From NCBI GenBank assembly GCA_027486675.1, contig JAIXOQ010000016.1, positions 1 through 33,825 on the forward strand: 33,825 bases of DNA. The letters are read 5' to 3'. Of this stretch, positions 7,349-16,277 are shown piece by piece (the first letter of the stretch is position 1; each line of letters begins with the position of its first letter). Source of the stretch: Pseudomonadota bacterium (GTDB taxonomy: Bacteria; Bdellovibrionota; UBA1018; CAIMNF01). The notes under the pieces were generated by a model that made no database searches, was not told the DNA's origin, and was given only the letters and a program-made list of their open reading frames with translations. Made by a program: the position numbers and the translations under genes.

Positions 7349-8386
7349 TTATAAAGTCGGGAAGATTTGCAGTGTAGAAGCGACAATCTCTTGCGCAAGG
7401 ATTCGCGCGTTCAAAGGACTCTGAGTTGCACGTCGAATCTCCTGAAGCCTTTCCATCACCGACAAAACAGTGGTGGTTGTGATCTTCCGTTCCCGGATCA
7501 ACTTCTTGAAGTGAGGTGCATAGTCCGGATGCAGGCGGTTTCTATGCGTATCATTTGTCAGTTCTAGCAATAGGTCGGACAGTACCGTTTCAATCAATGC
7601 GATGACTCTCTGTGTGGACCTCTGACCTTGTGCGATCACATCAAAAAGTGGAGTGAAACCTGCGTCGGGAAAAGAGATGAAGTCCAAAATCAGTTTTCGA
7701 TTGATCTGAAAGTCTTCGAGCAAGGCTTCCTTCGCTTTGCCTAAACTGCCTTGCGAGAACCGCGCTGCAAACTGAATGTGACTCTTCTCCGCTGATGTTG
7801 TGCGGGTGAGGAAATCTTCGATTGCCTGCGTTGGAAGTTCTGGAATGCGGATGAGATCACATCTAGAGCGGATGGTTGGAAGGACTTGCGAAATATTTTC
7901 CACTATTAGGAAAAACAGCCATCCCTTCGGGGGCTCTTCCAGTGTTTTTAATATTGAGTTCGCGGCTTGAGGCGTCATCCGCTGAGCTTGCTCAATGACG
8001 ATGACGCGGTAAGGTTCTTGGCTTGGTCCGAAACCTTGCTGTGTGAGGAGTTCTCTTAAGGACGCGACCGAATGCGATCCGGCCTTTTCTTCATCGTCTG
8101 TTTCCGGTGAAAGCCAGTGAAGGTCGATCCATTGGTTTTCTTTTGCTCGTTTACAGGATGGACACACCCCGCAAACCTCACCGCTTAAGTTCAACGAATC
8201 ACAGAAGAGTTTTTGAATGAATGAAAGTACTAAGGTGCGTTTCCCTACGCCCTCAGTCCCGGTCACAAGGAGTGCAGGAGGAATTTTTTGCGTTTGGTGC
8301 AGTTCAAAGAGTCTGGAAAAAGCCTTATTCTGTAGGGACTGAAGTTTTGAGTCTAAAGCTTCGAGTTCGGGAAGTTCCTTGCTCAT
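7349..8386 (-). CDS. holB: DNA polymerase III delta-prime subunit
   Basis: This is a subunit of the clamp loader that opens the beta clamp and loads it on DNA. The 345-residue protein shows the AAA+ P-loop GTEGVGKR (43-50), a zinc-binding set ending CGVCPSCKR, and the sensor region RMTPQAANSILKTLEEPPKG. The SRC-type motif IRSRCDLIRIP is typical of gamma/delta-prime proteins. Its ATG overlaps the tmk stop by 4 bases (ATGA), and the tmk-holB pair is a common arrangement in bacteria. The C-terminal collar domain is present, so the length is normal. Confidence 0.92.
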   Translation of the reverse strand: MSKELPELEALDSKLQSLQNKAFSRLFELHQTQKIPPALLVTGTEGVGKRTLVLSFIQKLFCDSLNLSGEVCGVCPSCKRAKENQWIDLHWLSPETDDEEKAGSHSVASLRELLTQQGFGPSQEPYRVIVIEQAQRMTPQAANSILKTLEEPPKGWLFFLIVENISQVLPTIRSRCDLIRIPELPTQAIEDFLTRTTSAEKSHIQFAARFSQGSLGKAKEALLEDFQINRKLILDFISFPDAGFTPLFDVIAQGQRSTQRVIALIETVLSDLLLELTNDTHRNRLHPDYAPHFKKLIRERKITTTTVLSVMERLQEIRRATQSPLNARILAQEIVASTLQIFPTL

Positions 8387-9021
8387 GGTTTCACCTTCAC
8401 AAGCTTTTCTTTCAGAGCGTTAAAGGCGGCTTTGAGAACTTCTTCTTCATTTTTTTTCTCGACAGCTAACTTCTTCCAGCGCCCACTCTTTGAGTTCTTC
8501 GTGAATTCAGCGAGAAAGCCCTTTCGAACTCGCTCGTGGAATTGTACTGATTCTCTTTCAAAACGGTTTGGATCTTTGGCGCGAGCAAGGCCTGCTTTTA
8601 CCGGCAGATCTAGCCAGAGGGTTACGTCTGGGGAAAGCCCGTCGGTTGCAATGCGGTTTAAGGTATCGATCGTTTTTAAGGAGAGTTTTCTGGCATGTCC
8701 CTGGTATGCGACCGTGGATGCAGTGAAACGATCACAGATCACGATTTGGCCATCCCGAAGTGCGGGGAAAATCTTGAGCGCAACGTGGTCCGCGCGCGCC
8801 GCTTCATAGGCGAGGAGCTCTGCCAAAGGCGCCGGCTCTGATTCTAAGATCACCGATCTCAACCGTTCGGCAGTCTCTGTCCCCCCGGGTTCCCGTGTGA
8901 GTGTGACGCGGAATCCACGCTGAATGAGAGTAGTCTCAAGGCCAAGTGCGAGCGTACTTTTGCCCGAGCCTTCAATGCCCTCAAGAACGACGAAAAGACC
9001 TGGGTACTTCCGAGCTTTCAT
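8383..9021 (-). CDS. tmk: Thymidylate kinase
   Basis: The enzyme phosphorylates dTMP to dTDP with ATP in the cytoplasm, a needed step of dTTP synthesis. The 212-residue protein has the P-loop LEGIEGSGKSTLA (near residues 13-25). It also has LTREPGGTETAERLR, the DR(F/Y) element CDRFTASTVAYQG that contacts the substrate, and the lid region with FERESVQFHERVRKGF. Length and motif order are those of the family. It overlaps the upstream GYF-protein gene and the downstream holB by 4 bases each, showing one transcript. Confidence 0.96.
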   Translation of the reverse strand: MKARKYPGLFVVLEGIEGSGKSTLALGLETTLIQRGFRVTLTREPGGTETAERLRSVILESEPAPLAELLAYEAARADHVALKIFPALRDGQIVICDRFTASTVAYQGHARKLSLKTIDTLNRIATDGLSPDVTLWLDLPVKAGLARAKDPNRFERESVQFHERVRKGFLAEFTKNSKSGRWKKLAVEKKNEEEVLKAAFNALKEKLVKVKP

Positions 9022-10067
9022 TGATTTTCTTGGCCTGAATCCGGGGAAGTCGGGCTATTTTGCACGCCTCCTTGTCCAGGGTCCAGTAAGCGTGGGTCGA
9101 GTAAGGATCCATTGTCAACGGGCGCATTTGGAGTCTGTGAAGGGTTTTGTACCGGCGACGAAGGAGTGCCCTGTAAAGCACGCAATTCTTCGATCTCACT
9201 GCGAAGCTGCTTGAGTTCGTTGAGCTGCTCGGCACTGAAGTCTAACTTAGGCGTTGGTTTGGCCACGGGTGGTGGTTCCTGGGCTATAAATTTCGGTTGA
9301 TTGGTCACCGAACGGATCGTGAATTTTTCACTCTTGTGCTCTATTGTCCGGGGCTCTGAAGTTGCCGCTTGTGAAGTGACAGGTTGCGTTGCCGCCGGTG
9401 TGGGTTCCAGACCTGCGTTAGAGGTATTGTTCCAAAGACGCCCTGCGCCATAGCCGAGAGCACCGAGTCCGACGATCAGAAGGATAGGCTTAATGAGAGA
9501 TGTTTTTTGCGGCTTTCCTGCGTGGCCGCCCACGGAGGCCACCGATGTTTCGAGAGCCTGTTTCGTTTCTTGACGTTTACCACGAATATTTTGGTAGAGG
9601 TCGAGGAGTTGACCCACCGCAGCATCCCTGCCCTTGTCGAGGCGGCTCTCGGGTGGGCGCAGATTTTGATCCACTACCGACCTTGGGATTCTTGAGATGA
9701 AGGTATGCGCCATCGCGTGCGCTTCCTCTTCAATTTCATGGACCGGCTCGCTGGGGGCTCGCTCCTTGACACCAGTGATTTCATGACTATGCGCGGGTGG
9801 CTTGGGATCTCTTTGCGCTTCCTGATCTCGGATCTCTACTGGTCTGACTTTGGGGATAGTCGTTGTATTTGAGCTTTGAATTGCGGCATCTCTGAATGCT
9901 TTTTTGAGCCGCCATTCGATCATGGTTTGCCATTCCGGCTGATCTACCGAGTAGGAGATTTTATGATGAGGGAGCAGTTCCCCTTCCTTGAGAAGGGCAA
10001 CAATCTCTTCGTCATCGTAGGGTCCGGACCTCACGCCATCGAGGTCGAGAAACCACTGTTCTCCCAT
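9018..10067 (-). CDS. GYF-domain membrane protein
   Basis: The N-terminus (about residues 3-58) reads as a bacterial GYF_2 domain: WFLDLDGVRSGPYDDEEI, then an acidic/Leu helix and an EWQTM element. GYF domains bind Pro-rich peptides. A low-complexity charged linker follows, then one membrane segment at about 191-209 (a Leu/Gly-rich run after KTSLIK). The far end is Pro/Gln/Thr-rich and includes a short coiled coil (about 275-300, LNELKQLRSEIEELRALQG). The topology suggests a cytoplasmic GYF domain and a periplasmic tail. It sits 12 bases after the RND pump gene and overlaps tmk by 4, so it is cotranscribed with both. The role is unknown. Confidence 0.75.
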   Translation of the reverse strand: MGEQWFLDLDGVRSGPYDDEEIVALLKEGELLPHHKISYSVDQPEWQTMIEWRLKKAFRDAAIQSSNTTTIPKVRPVEIRDQEAQRDPKPPAHSHEITGVKERAPSEPVHEIEEEAHAMAHTFISRIPRSVVDQNLRPPESRLDKGRDAAVGQLLDLYQNIRGKRQETKQALETSVASVGGHAGKPQKTSLIKPILLIVGLGALGYGAGRLWNNTSNAGLEPTPAATQPVTSQAATSEPRTIEHKSEKFTIRSVTNQPKFIAQEPPPVAKPTPKLDFSAEQLNELKQLRSEIEELRALQGTPSSPVQNPSQTPNAPVDNGSLLDPRLLDPGQGGVQNSPTSPDSGQENQ

Positions 10068-10079
10068 GGACTTAGATTA

Positions 10080-13000
10080 TCACAAGGCCGTTTCAGCGCC
10101 CGAAACTCGGGTGCCAAATCTTTTTGCCCAAACCCGGAAACGATCCACGAACAGGTAAGCGCTTGGGACCAAGAACAGCGTGAAGAACATCGAAACCAAA
10201 AGGCCACCTACTATTGCGACCCCCATCGATGTCCGTTGTTTTGACGCTTCATTCAAGCCCAGCGCGACAGGAACCGTTCCAGCAACAAGAGCCATAGTGG
10301 TCATCAGGATGGGTCTGAGGCGGGTCTTTCCTGCTTCAATCATGGCCTGAATCCGGTCTGTGCCTTCCAGCACCCTCTGATTGGCGTAATCCACAAGCAG
10401 GATGGAGTTTTTCACGGACACCCCAAGCAGCATGATCATTCCGATCATGGAAAATATATTGAGGGACTCATTCATGAGCCAGAGGGCAGGGAGCGCGCCG
10501 ACTACAGTCGGTAGAGCCAGCATGATAGTGACTGGAGTGATGAACGATTCGTAGAGGCTGGCCAGAACGAGGAAGATGAAGATCACGCCGAAGATGATCG
10601 CAGTGACCATACTACCTAAAAGCTCCTGGAAGTTCTCTGCCTGACCTACGAACGCGTACCTGACACCAGTCGGGAGGTGAAGCTCGTCTTTTGGATCATT
10701 GAATCTTCGTTCGATGTCGCCCATGACTTCTCCCATTCCTTTACCTGGAGTGATGTCAGCTTGCACTTGAATGTAGCGCGAGCGATCCTGGCGATTGATC
10801 TTAGACGGACCTTCCGCTTGCTTCAGGGTCGCAACATCTTTGAGGCGAATGAGTGAGTTGTTTAAGTTGGGTACATACATTTGATCAAAACCTTCGCGGA
10901 TATTGCGTTGGTCTTCTTTTAAGCGGAGTCGTACATCGTACTCGCGGCCATCTTCGCGGTACTTTGCAGCGACATCTCCTTCAATGAGATTTCTGATTTC
11001 TAACCCAGCGCGTCCTGGATTCACACCTAAGGCCTGAGCCTTCGTCCGATCGAGTGCTACCTGAAGTTCAGGTTTTCCCGGCCTATAGTTCACATCTGTG
11101 TCTTTCAATGCAGGATGGGCTTTAAGCCATTTGAAAACCTTCTGTGCGTAAGGTTCAAGGACCGATTGATCCATACCCACGATATTGAGGTTAAACGGAC
11201 GCTGACCACCTCCAACGGCATCGTAGTCTTTCACCGCGGGATTCGCGAAGGCATAGGGCTTAAGCTGTTCACGGATGCGGTCCTTAAAGGCGATTGTATT
11301 GATTCTTCGCTCTTTGGATGGAACCAGCTTTACGTACATGCTCGATACATTGGCTTCGCCGTCTCTGCTTCCCGCGTTGGTTGCAACGATCGCAACTTCG
11401 GGATTTTCACGGATTTTGGCGTCTACTTCACGGGTCAGGCGATCCATTTCATCTAAGCTCGTGCCCGGTGGCAGATCGATTCCGACCTGGAATTCGCCTG
11501 CATCCTGAGGGGGCAGGAAAGTCTTAGGAACACGTGCGCCGAAGAATCCGGCCATGATGAAGACCACAGCAAGAATCCCGACGAGTTGCAAGAAGATCAA
11601 CTTCTGCGACTTCTTAAACCAAGTCGTCAGTATCGACTCGTATTTGTTTTCTAACCAATCTTGGAACTTTCCAAACTTTGCAGCGGCCTGATTCATGAAG
11701 TTTTTCTTCTGTTTGTGCGGGTCGCCTGCAAAATACGCCGAAAGCATAGGTGCAATCGTGAGCGCATCGAACAAAGAAATGATCATGGCAAAACACACCA
11801 CGAATCCAAATTGTTTGAAGAACTGCCCAACGACGCCTTTTAGGAATGCGACGGGACCAAAGACTGCAATTACGGTGAGTGTGGTAGCGATGACGGCAAG
11901 GGATACTTCTTTCGTCCCTTCAAGAGCCGCCTTAAGAGGGGATGCTCCCTTTTCTATGTGCCTAAATATGTTTTCCCGCACAACGATCGCATCGTCGATG
12001 AGGAGTCCGACAGAAAGCGAAAGCGCAAGCAGGGTCATGAGGTTAATGGTGTAACCCGCTGCCCACATCAAGATGAATGCCCCGATCAGAGAGTTCGGCA
12101 AAGCAAGCCCCGTGATCACAGTGGATCTGAAAGACCCCAGGAAGAAGTAAACGACGATGACGGCAAATAAAATCCCTAAGATGATCGACTCATAAACATC
12201 GGTCACGTTATTGCGAATATAGATCGAGCCATCGCGCACAATGGTGAGTTTCGTTGCCTTCTTTTGGGCTTCGAACTCGGCGTTTAGCTTTGTGATTCGC
12301 GCTTTGATGTTATCGACGACAGCAATTGTGTTCGCACCACTTTGTTTAAACACAAAAAGAAATAGCGACTTCTTTCCATTTAAGTAGACACGGGACTTTT
12401 CATCGACTTGTGAATCTGTGACCGTTGCAATGTCTTTTAGAGTGAGCGATCGATCGCCGCCAAAAAAATTCACGACTAAATTTCGAATCTCTTGAATCGA
12501 TTTAAATTCGCCTAAGGTGCGGATAACGCTCTCAGTTTTTGATTCTTCCAGTTTTCCGCCGGGGATGTTTTCTCCGGAGGACTTCAGAGTATCTAAGACT
12601 TGATTAGCGCTGAGTTCGCGCGCTTTCATCTTTGCGCGATCGAGCTCAATTTTGATTTCCCTTTTTCTAGCGCCGGCGACATAGACCAAGCCCACTTGCG
12701 GAACTTGTTCAATCCTAGGGCGAATGACTTCGTCAGCAATATCAAAAAGCTCGGTTTCACTGCCCTCGCCATTCACGCCCAGCATCATGATCGGTTGGTC
12801 AGATGGATCCAGTCTGCGTGTTGTTGGCTCCTCAATATCGTCAGGTAGACGGCGTTTAATCGAGGAGATTCGGTCTCGTATTTGTTGTTCGGCATCCTTG
12901 ATATCTACGCCGAGGTCAAATTCAGCGATGACTTGGCTCACGCCCTCTTGGCTGATGGAACTGATCCGCTTCATTCCTGAAATCGTGCTGAGTTCATCCT

Positions 13001-13202
13001 CAATGGGACGGGATACGAGGGTTTCAATCTCAGATGGGCCCGCACCTGGGTAGGGTACCTGCACGAAGATGATTGGAAAGGTGACGTCGGGAAAGAGATC
13101 GACTCCAAGGCGTTTCATCGCATAGCCGCCTACAGACAGCATAAGCAAAACAACACAGGTGATGAAGGTCGGTCTTTTGATAGATAGATCAGCGAGCGTC
13201 AT
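10080..13202 (-). CDS. RND-family (HAE1) efflux pump
   Basis: This inner-membrane pump of 1040 residues expels drugs or other hydrophobic compounds using proton flow. The start MTLADLSIKRPTFITCVVLL is a standard RND beginning, and GVDLFPDVTFPIIFVQVPYPG begins the first porter domain. The proton-relay pair DD lies in GLLIDDAIVVREN, and the matching Lys is in GVSVKNSILLVDYANQ. The AGxxPS-type and GxxxxxG helices are repeated, as expected for the internal duplication. A Shine-Dalgarno AGGGG lies 6 bases before ATG. The start overlaps the TolC-like gene end by 14 bases, which implies coupled translation. The usual adaptor (membrane fusion protein) is missing from this operon. Confidence 0.95.
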   Translation of the reverse strand: MTLADLSIKRPTFITCVVLLMLSVGGYAMKRLGVDLFPDVTFPIIFVQVPYPGAGPSEIETLVSRPIEDELSTISGMKRISSISQEGVSQVIAEFDLGVDIKDAEQQIRDRISSIKRRLPDDIEEPTTRRLDPSDQPIMMLGVNGEGSETELFDIADEVIRPRIEQVPQVGLVYVAGARKREIKIELDRAKMKARELSANQVLDTLKSSGENIPGGKLEESKTESVIRTLGEFKSIQEIRNLVVNFFGGDRSLTLKDIATVTDSQVDEKSRVYLNGKKSLFLFVFKQSGANTIAVVDNIKARITKLNAEFEAQKKATKLTIVRDGSIYIRNNVTDVYESIILGILFAVIVVYFFLGSFRSTVITGLALPNSLIGAFILMWAAGYTINLMTLLALSLSVGLLIDDAIVVRENIFRHIEKGASPLKAALEGTKEVSLAVIATTLTVIAVFGPVAFLKGVVGQFFKQFGFVVCFAMIISLFDALTIAPMLSAYFAGDPHKQKKNFMNQAAAKFGKFQDWLENKYESILTTWFKKSQKLIFLQLVGILAVVFIMAGFFGARVPKTFLPPQDAGEFQVGIDLPPGTSLDEMDRLTREVDAKIRENPEVAIVATNAGSRDGEANVSSMYVKLVPSKERRINTIAFKDRIREQLKPYAFANPAVKDYDAVGGGQRPFNLNIVGMDQSVLEPYAQKVFKWLKAHPALKDTDVNYRPGKPELQVALDRTKAQALGVNPGRAGLEIRNLIEGDVAAKYREDGREYDVRLRLKEDQRNIREGFDQMYVPNLNNSLIRLKDVATLKQAEGPSKINRQDRSRYIQVQADITPGKGMGEVMGDIERRFNDPKDELHLPTGVRYAFVGQAENFQELLGSMVTAIIFGVIFIFLVLASLYESFITPVTIMLALPTVVGALPALWLMNESLNIFSMIGMIMLLGVSVKNSILLVDYANQRVLEGTDRIQAMIEAGKTRLRPILMTTMALVAGTVPVALGLNEASKQRTSMGVAIVGGLLVSMFFTLFLVPSAYLFVDRFRVWAKRFGTRVSGAETAL

Positions 13203-14628
13203 AGGTGTCCCCTAAGGTCTTCAGTTGTGAATAGAGTTGGAAAGCTTCAGAGAGAGTTCTTGTGCGTAGTAATCTGGCCTGTGCGTAGTCTTGGTCAAAA
13301 AGCAGAACCTGATAGGTCGTAGTCCGTCCCAGATTCAGGCGTTCTCGTTCGCGGGCGAGTTTTCGTTGCTGGATGACTTCAAGTTTATCTAAAAGAGCGA
13401 TACGCTCGCGTGCGATTGAGAGTTTCTTTTTTAAATCAGCAAATTGCTGCTCTTCTTCTCGCTTTTGCTGAGTCAAGGACTCATCTGCACCGAGCTCTTG
13501 TTTCATTCTCCCCGCGCGCACATCCGATGCCTCTCCGATTGCAAGAGGCATAGAAAAACGAATCCCGGCGGCATAGTAGGGGTATTGAAGCGTGGTCGAA
13601 GTATTCATTGCATCGGCAAGTGCGCTATTGACGCCGTTCATGCCTGCTCTTGCAAAGAGATCCACGGTCGGTTTGGCGCGTTCCTTGGAGAGACGAGCGT
13701 TCGCTTGGATGATTTTGGTCGCTGCTTCCTGAGCATTGATCTGATCAGATGGTTTGGTGCGTGTGACGTTCAGTGCTGCTTCAGGTAATTCTGGAGTCTG
13801 AAGTTCTGGGGCTTGCGTATCCGCCGGTTGGCCGCGGATCACGTTGAAGTATTCATTCGCGCTGCGGACCTCATCGCGTGCTGCAATGATTTCTACCTGG
13901 CGCTGCTGGTAGGTGGCTTCTGCTTGAAGTGCGTCCGCGCTGTCAGAGAGATTCTTAGCCGCTCGATTGCGAGCCCAGGAAAAAATCTTTGCTGCCCGGT
14001 CTAAGAGATCCTCTTGGAGAGTCAGAATTTGGCGGGCAGACCAAAGGCGAGTGAAGGCATTTTCTGCTGCTGCAAGAGCCTGTTTTCGTTTGGCTGCATC
14101 ACCGAAGATCGAGGTTTCATTGCTCGCTTGGATGAGGTCCGCATTCGCACTAGCCTCAGATCCGAAGCCGTTTCGGTAAAGAGGCTGCGTAAGTTCAAGA
14201 TTAAAGCCTGTGTTCACATTCACGAGGGAGCCACCGGCAAAGATTACCGGTGACAGTCCTTGAATGGCGTTGTCTTGGATCGAATAGTAAAGACGTGAGG
14301 TCAGACCGAATCGAAAATCATTTTCTACCCCCAAGGAGGCCTGGCGGGACAAGGTTTGGCGGCCTTGAAAATTTGGGTTGGCGGTTTGCCGGCGGTCGTC
14401 GGAGTACAGAGCCTCCCCAAAAAGTTTTGGAAGGAAGAGCAACTTCGATTCGCCTTGGGCCTGCGTACTGCCCTGGCTCATTTGGGTTGTGCCGATGACA
14501 GTCCCATTTTTTTGTTCTATTTCTGCGAGGAACTCAGAAAGAGTAAGAGCGTTTGCCTCCGGAAAAACCGATATGGTGGTTGTGAATGCAAAAGCCAGCG
14601 CCAGTGTAATGAATGTATTGGGGTTCAT
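13189..14628 (-). CDS. TolC-like outer membrane efflux protein
   Basis: This 479-residue outer membrane factor would form the trimeric exit duct of the pump. A signal peptide of about 27 residues (Ala/Thr-rich, ending SVFPEANA) precedes two similar halves. Each half contains long heptad-type helices, for example AKRKQALAAAENAFTRLWSA and KKLSIARERIALLDKLEVIQ, with beta stretches such as FNLELTQPLYRNGFG. The second half ends with RTTTYQVLLFDQDYAQA, the usual OEP-family end pattern. GGAGG lies 8 bases before ATG. The ATG overlaps the TetR stop (ATGA), so regulator, channel and pump form one transcript. Confidence 0.9.
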   Translation of the reverse strand: MNPNTFITLALAFAFTTTISVFPEANALTLSEFLAEIEQKNGTVIGTTQMSQGSTQAQGESKLLFLPKLFGEALYSDDRRQTANPNFQGRQTLSRQASLGVENDFRFGLTSRLYYSIQDNAIQGLSPVIFAGGSLVNVNTGFNLELTQPLYRNGFGSEASANADLIQASNETSIFGDAAKRKQALAAAENAFTRLWSARQILTLQEDLLDRAAKIFSWARNRAAKNLSDSADALQAEATYQQRQVEIIAARDEVRSANEYFNVIRGQPADTQAPELQTPELPEAALNVTRTKPSDQINAQEAATKIIQANARLSKERAKPTVDLFARAGMNGVNSALADAMNTSTTLQYPYYAAGIRFSMPLAIGEASDVRAGRMKQELGADESLTQQKREEEQQFADLKKKLSIARERIALLDKLEVIQQRKLARERERLNLGRTTTYQVLLFDQDYAQARLLRTRTLSEAFQLYSQLKTLGDTYDAR

Positions 14629-15251
14629 GTTCGGGCCTCCTGAGCCATAAATCCGTGTAGGTGCACTTCGAGAATGTGTTGGATGATTTCTTTTCGATCC
14701 TGAGGATCTAGAAAGGATCTTTTAAAATAGATTTTTCGGAGCGGATCCATCCGCACAACCTCGATGAGGCTACCAATCAAATGTTCGGTGAGAAGTTCTG
14801 GTTTAAATGCTTTTTGAATGAACTGACGTTTTTGGGCGGCTGAAATGAATGTTTTTAGAATATCAAAACCCTGCATCACGCTTTGTTTAAATGCCTCTTC
14901 CGTTTCTGGCCTTCGCATCATGCAGTCGCGGAGAATAATGGTCGAGAGGTCTGCGTTAGAGGCGTGCGATTCCAGGAAGTACTCCATCCAAAGTTTGAGT
15001 TTGAAGCGGAACTCTTCAGCAGATTCCGCCTCCGTGAGCATAGTCGCGGAGCGGAGAATCTTGTCCTCGCGGAAGCGGTGGATTACCCCACTGTAAAGAC
15101 CTTCTTTGCCGCCGAAGTAATAGCTCACCAAACTCACGTTCACATCGGCTGCTTTGGCGAGGTCTTGAATGGTGGCGCCATCAAAGCCTCTCTCTGCGAA
15201 TAGTTTTTCGGCAGCGTCGAGTAGTGCAGTTTTGGAGTCTTGCTTGGTCAC
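14625..15251 (-). CDS. TetR-family transcriptional regulator
   Basis: This is a 208-residue regulator with the N-terminal TetR helix-turn-helix: LLDAAEKLFAERGFDGATIQ, then DLAKAADVNVSLVSYYFGGK. The C-terminal ligand domain resembles that of CerR/YcfQ-like regulators; this is by impression, not by search. The start is GTG at 15251 with only a weak Shine-Dalgarno. It is the first gene of the efflux operon and lies beside the repeat array at 15306-15426. It probably represses its own operon and responds to pump substrates, the usual role for TetR proteins beside RND genes. No clear operator besides the repeats was found. Confidence 0.9.
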   Translation of the reverse strand: MTKQDSKTALLDAAEKLFAERGFDGATIQDLAKAADVNVSLVSYYFGGKEGLYSGVIHRFREDKILRSATMLTEAESAEEFRFKLKLWMEYFLESHASNADLSTIILRDCMMRRPETEEAFKQSVMQGFDILKTFISAAQKRQFIQKAFKPELLTEHLIGSLIEVVRMDPLRKIYFKRSFLDPQDRKEIIQHILEVHLHGFMAQEART

Positions 15252-15305
15252 TTGAGACTCAGCTTAAATGAACGTTTGAAAATGTAAAATGAAAGTTTGA
15301 GATCT

Positions 15306-15426
15306 CCGTGACCGGCCACGGGGTCGGAACGGTTGAGGCTGGCCACGAGATTGAGGCGATTGCGGCTGGCCACGGACCCGGGAGTTCGGCTGGCCACGAT
15401 GTAGGGGCGTCCGTGGCCGGCCACGG
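15306..15426. repeat. Array of five GGCYGGCCACG units between divergent genes
   Basis: Five 11-base units of the form GRCYGGCCACG begin at 15310, 15337, 15364, 15388 and 15415, at spacings 27, 27, 24 and 27. The outer two sit inside 16-bp palindromes: CCGTGACCGGCCACGG (15306-15321, one mismatch) and CCGTGGCCGGCCACGG (15411-15426, perfect). The array fills most of the gap between the TetR gene and the plus-strand secreted-protein gene. It may be an operator array, a structural repeat or a minisatellite. Both strands stay open in frame, giving 9-residue WPA or AGH repeats, but no start signal supports translation. Confidence 0.75.
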
Positions 15427-15449
15427 AACTAGAGTGCTAAGATCCTGGG

Positions 15450-16277
15450 ATGTTGATCTTTTTCGCTTTGGTTTTCGTCGGGAGCAATACGTTTGCAGCA
15501 ACCGACTATTCTTGTTTTGAGGCCTACTTTGCACGTGTAGACCGCATGAAGTCCTATTCAACAATCATGGAAAAGCGGGAATACGATTTTGATGGAGACC
15601 AAACCAATGACAACCGCATGCGTGTCGAAGGGTTTAAGCCCAATCGGGTACGGGTCACGTATCTGAACGGGGCTTCGACAGGCATTAAAGGCAGCGGTTT
15701 TGTCGCCGAATATGATGGGTCACCAGAAGTGAAGTTCCAGCTCGGCGAATCGAGCGGACTGGGATCCCTTGTGAAAGGAATGGCTTCGCTCTTTGCTGGG
15801 AAATCCATGCAAATCGACGACAGCAATAGTTTGCGTGGCGAGTATTTCACGATCAACAACGCAGGATTTTTTCCTGTTGCCCAAATGCTTCGAACCCAAG
15901 TGGCTTGGGTCAAGGGCTCTCCGCGTGGAGGTTTCACCAACCGCGAGGGCGACCGATGCAAGTACCACTACGAACGCCATACAGACGAGGAAGTGATTCG
16001 AGAGATCGCTCCCTCAGCTTCGATCTTTGATCTTGAGAAAGAATTTGCGACTTATGCCTTCTTGATCCAGCTCAATAACCGAGATCAGTTCTCCTCGCTC
16101 TATGACCTCTTTCATCGAAAGAAAACTGTGACCATCCGCATTCCTAGATGGTTTTATGATTTCGATGTGGAAATTGATCCAGCGAATCACTTGCTGAAGC
16201 GGGTTGTCTTTTATCAGAACAAAAAAATCTTTGCGGACTACCTCTATAGCAAGGTGGAGTCAATCGAAGCCTTGTGA
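15450..16277 (+). CDS. Secreted DUF1571-like protein
   Basis: This 275-residue protein has a short signal peptide (MLIFFALVFVGSNTFAATDY), so it is exported. The mature part matches the general layout of DUF1571-type proteins: an early Y-S-x-x-x-x-KREYDFDGD segment, a FKPNRVRVTYL stretch, a Gly-rich region, and TINNAGFFPVAQM near the middle. It ends in beta strands related to lipid-binding folds. This family label is from memory of motifs and is moderate. The start has a weak ribosome site. The end overlaps the convergent GNAT gene by 18 bases. Confidence 0.7.
   Translation: MLIFFALVFVGSNTFAATDYSCFEAYFARVDRMKSYSTIMEKREYDFDGDQTNDNRMRVEGFKPNRVRVTYLNGASTGIKGSGFVAEYDGSPEVKFQLGESSGLGSLVKGMASLFAGKSMQIDDSNSLRGEYFTINNAGFFPVAQMLRTQVAWVKGSPRGGFTNREGDRCKYHYERHTDEEVIREIAPSASIFDLEKEFATYAFLIQLNNRDQFSSLYDLFHRKKTVTIRIPRWFYDFDVEIDPANHLLKRVVFYQNKKIFADYLYSKVESIEAL

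Noticed and set aside
10000-13200. Plus-strand open frames inside the RND pump and TolC-like genes
   Set aside because: They are shadows of strongly supported minus-strand genes and have no family marks or ribosome sites.
15306-15426. CRISPR array
   Set aside because: Units are only 11 bases with spacers of 13-16 bases and palindromic ends. No cas genes are near. CRISPR repeats are longer and spacers about 30 bases or more.
15259-15564. Open minus-strand frame with 9-residue WPA repeats over the repeat array
   Set aside because: It has no ribosome site and overlaps the start of a supported plus-strand gene. The periodicity is explained by the 24-27-bp DNA repeats, and both strands stay open for the same reason.
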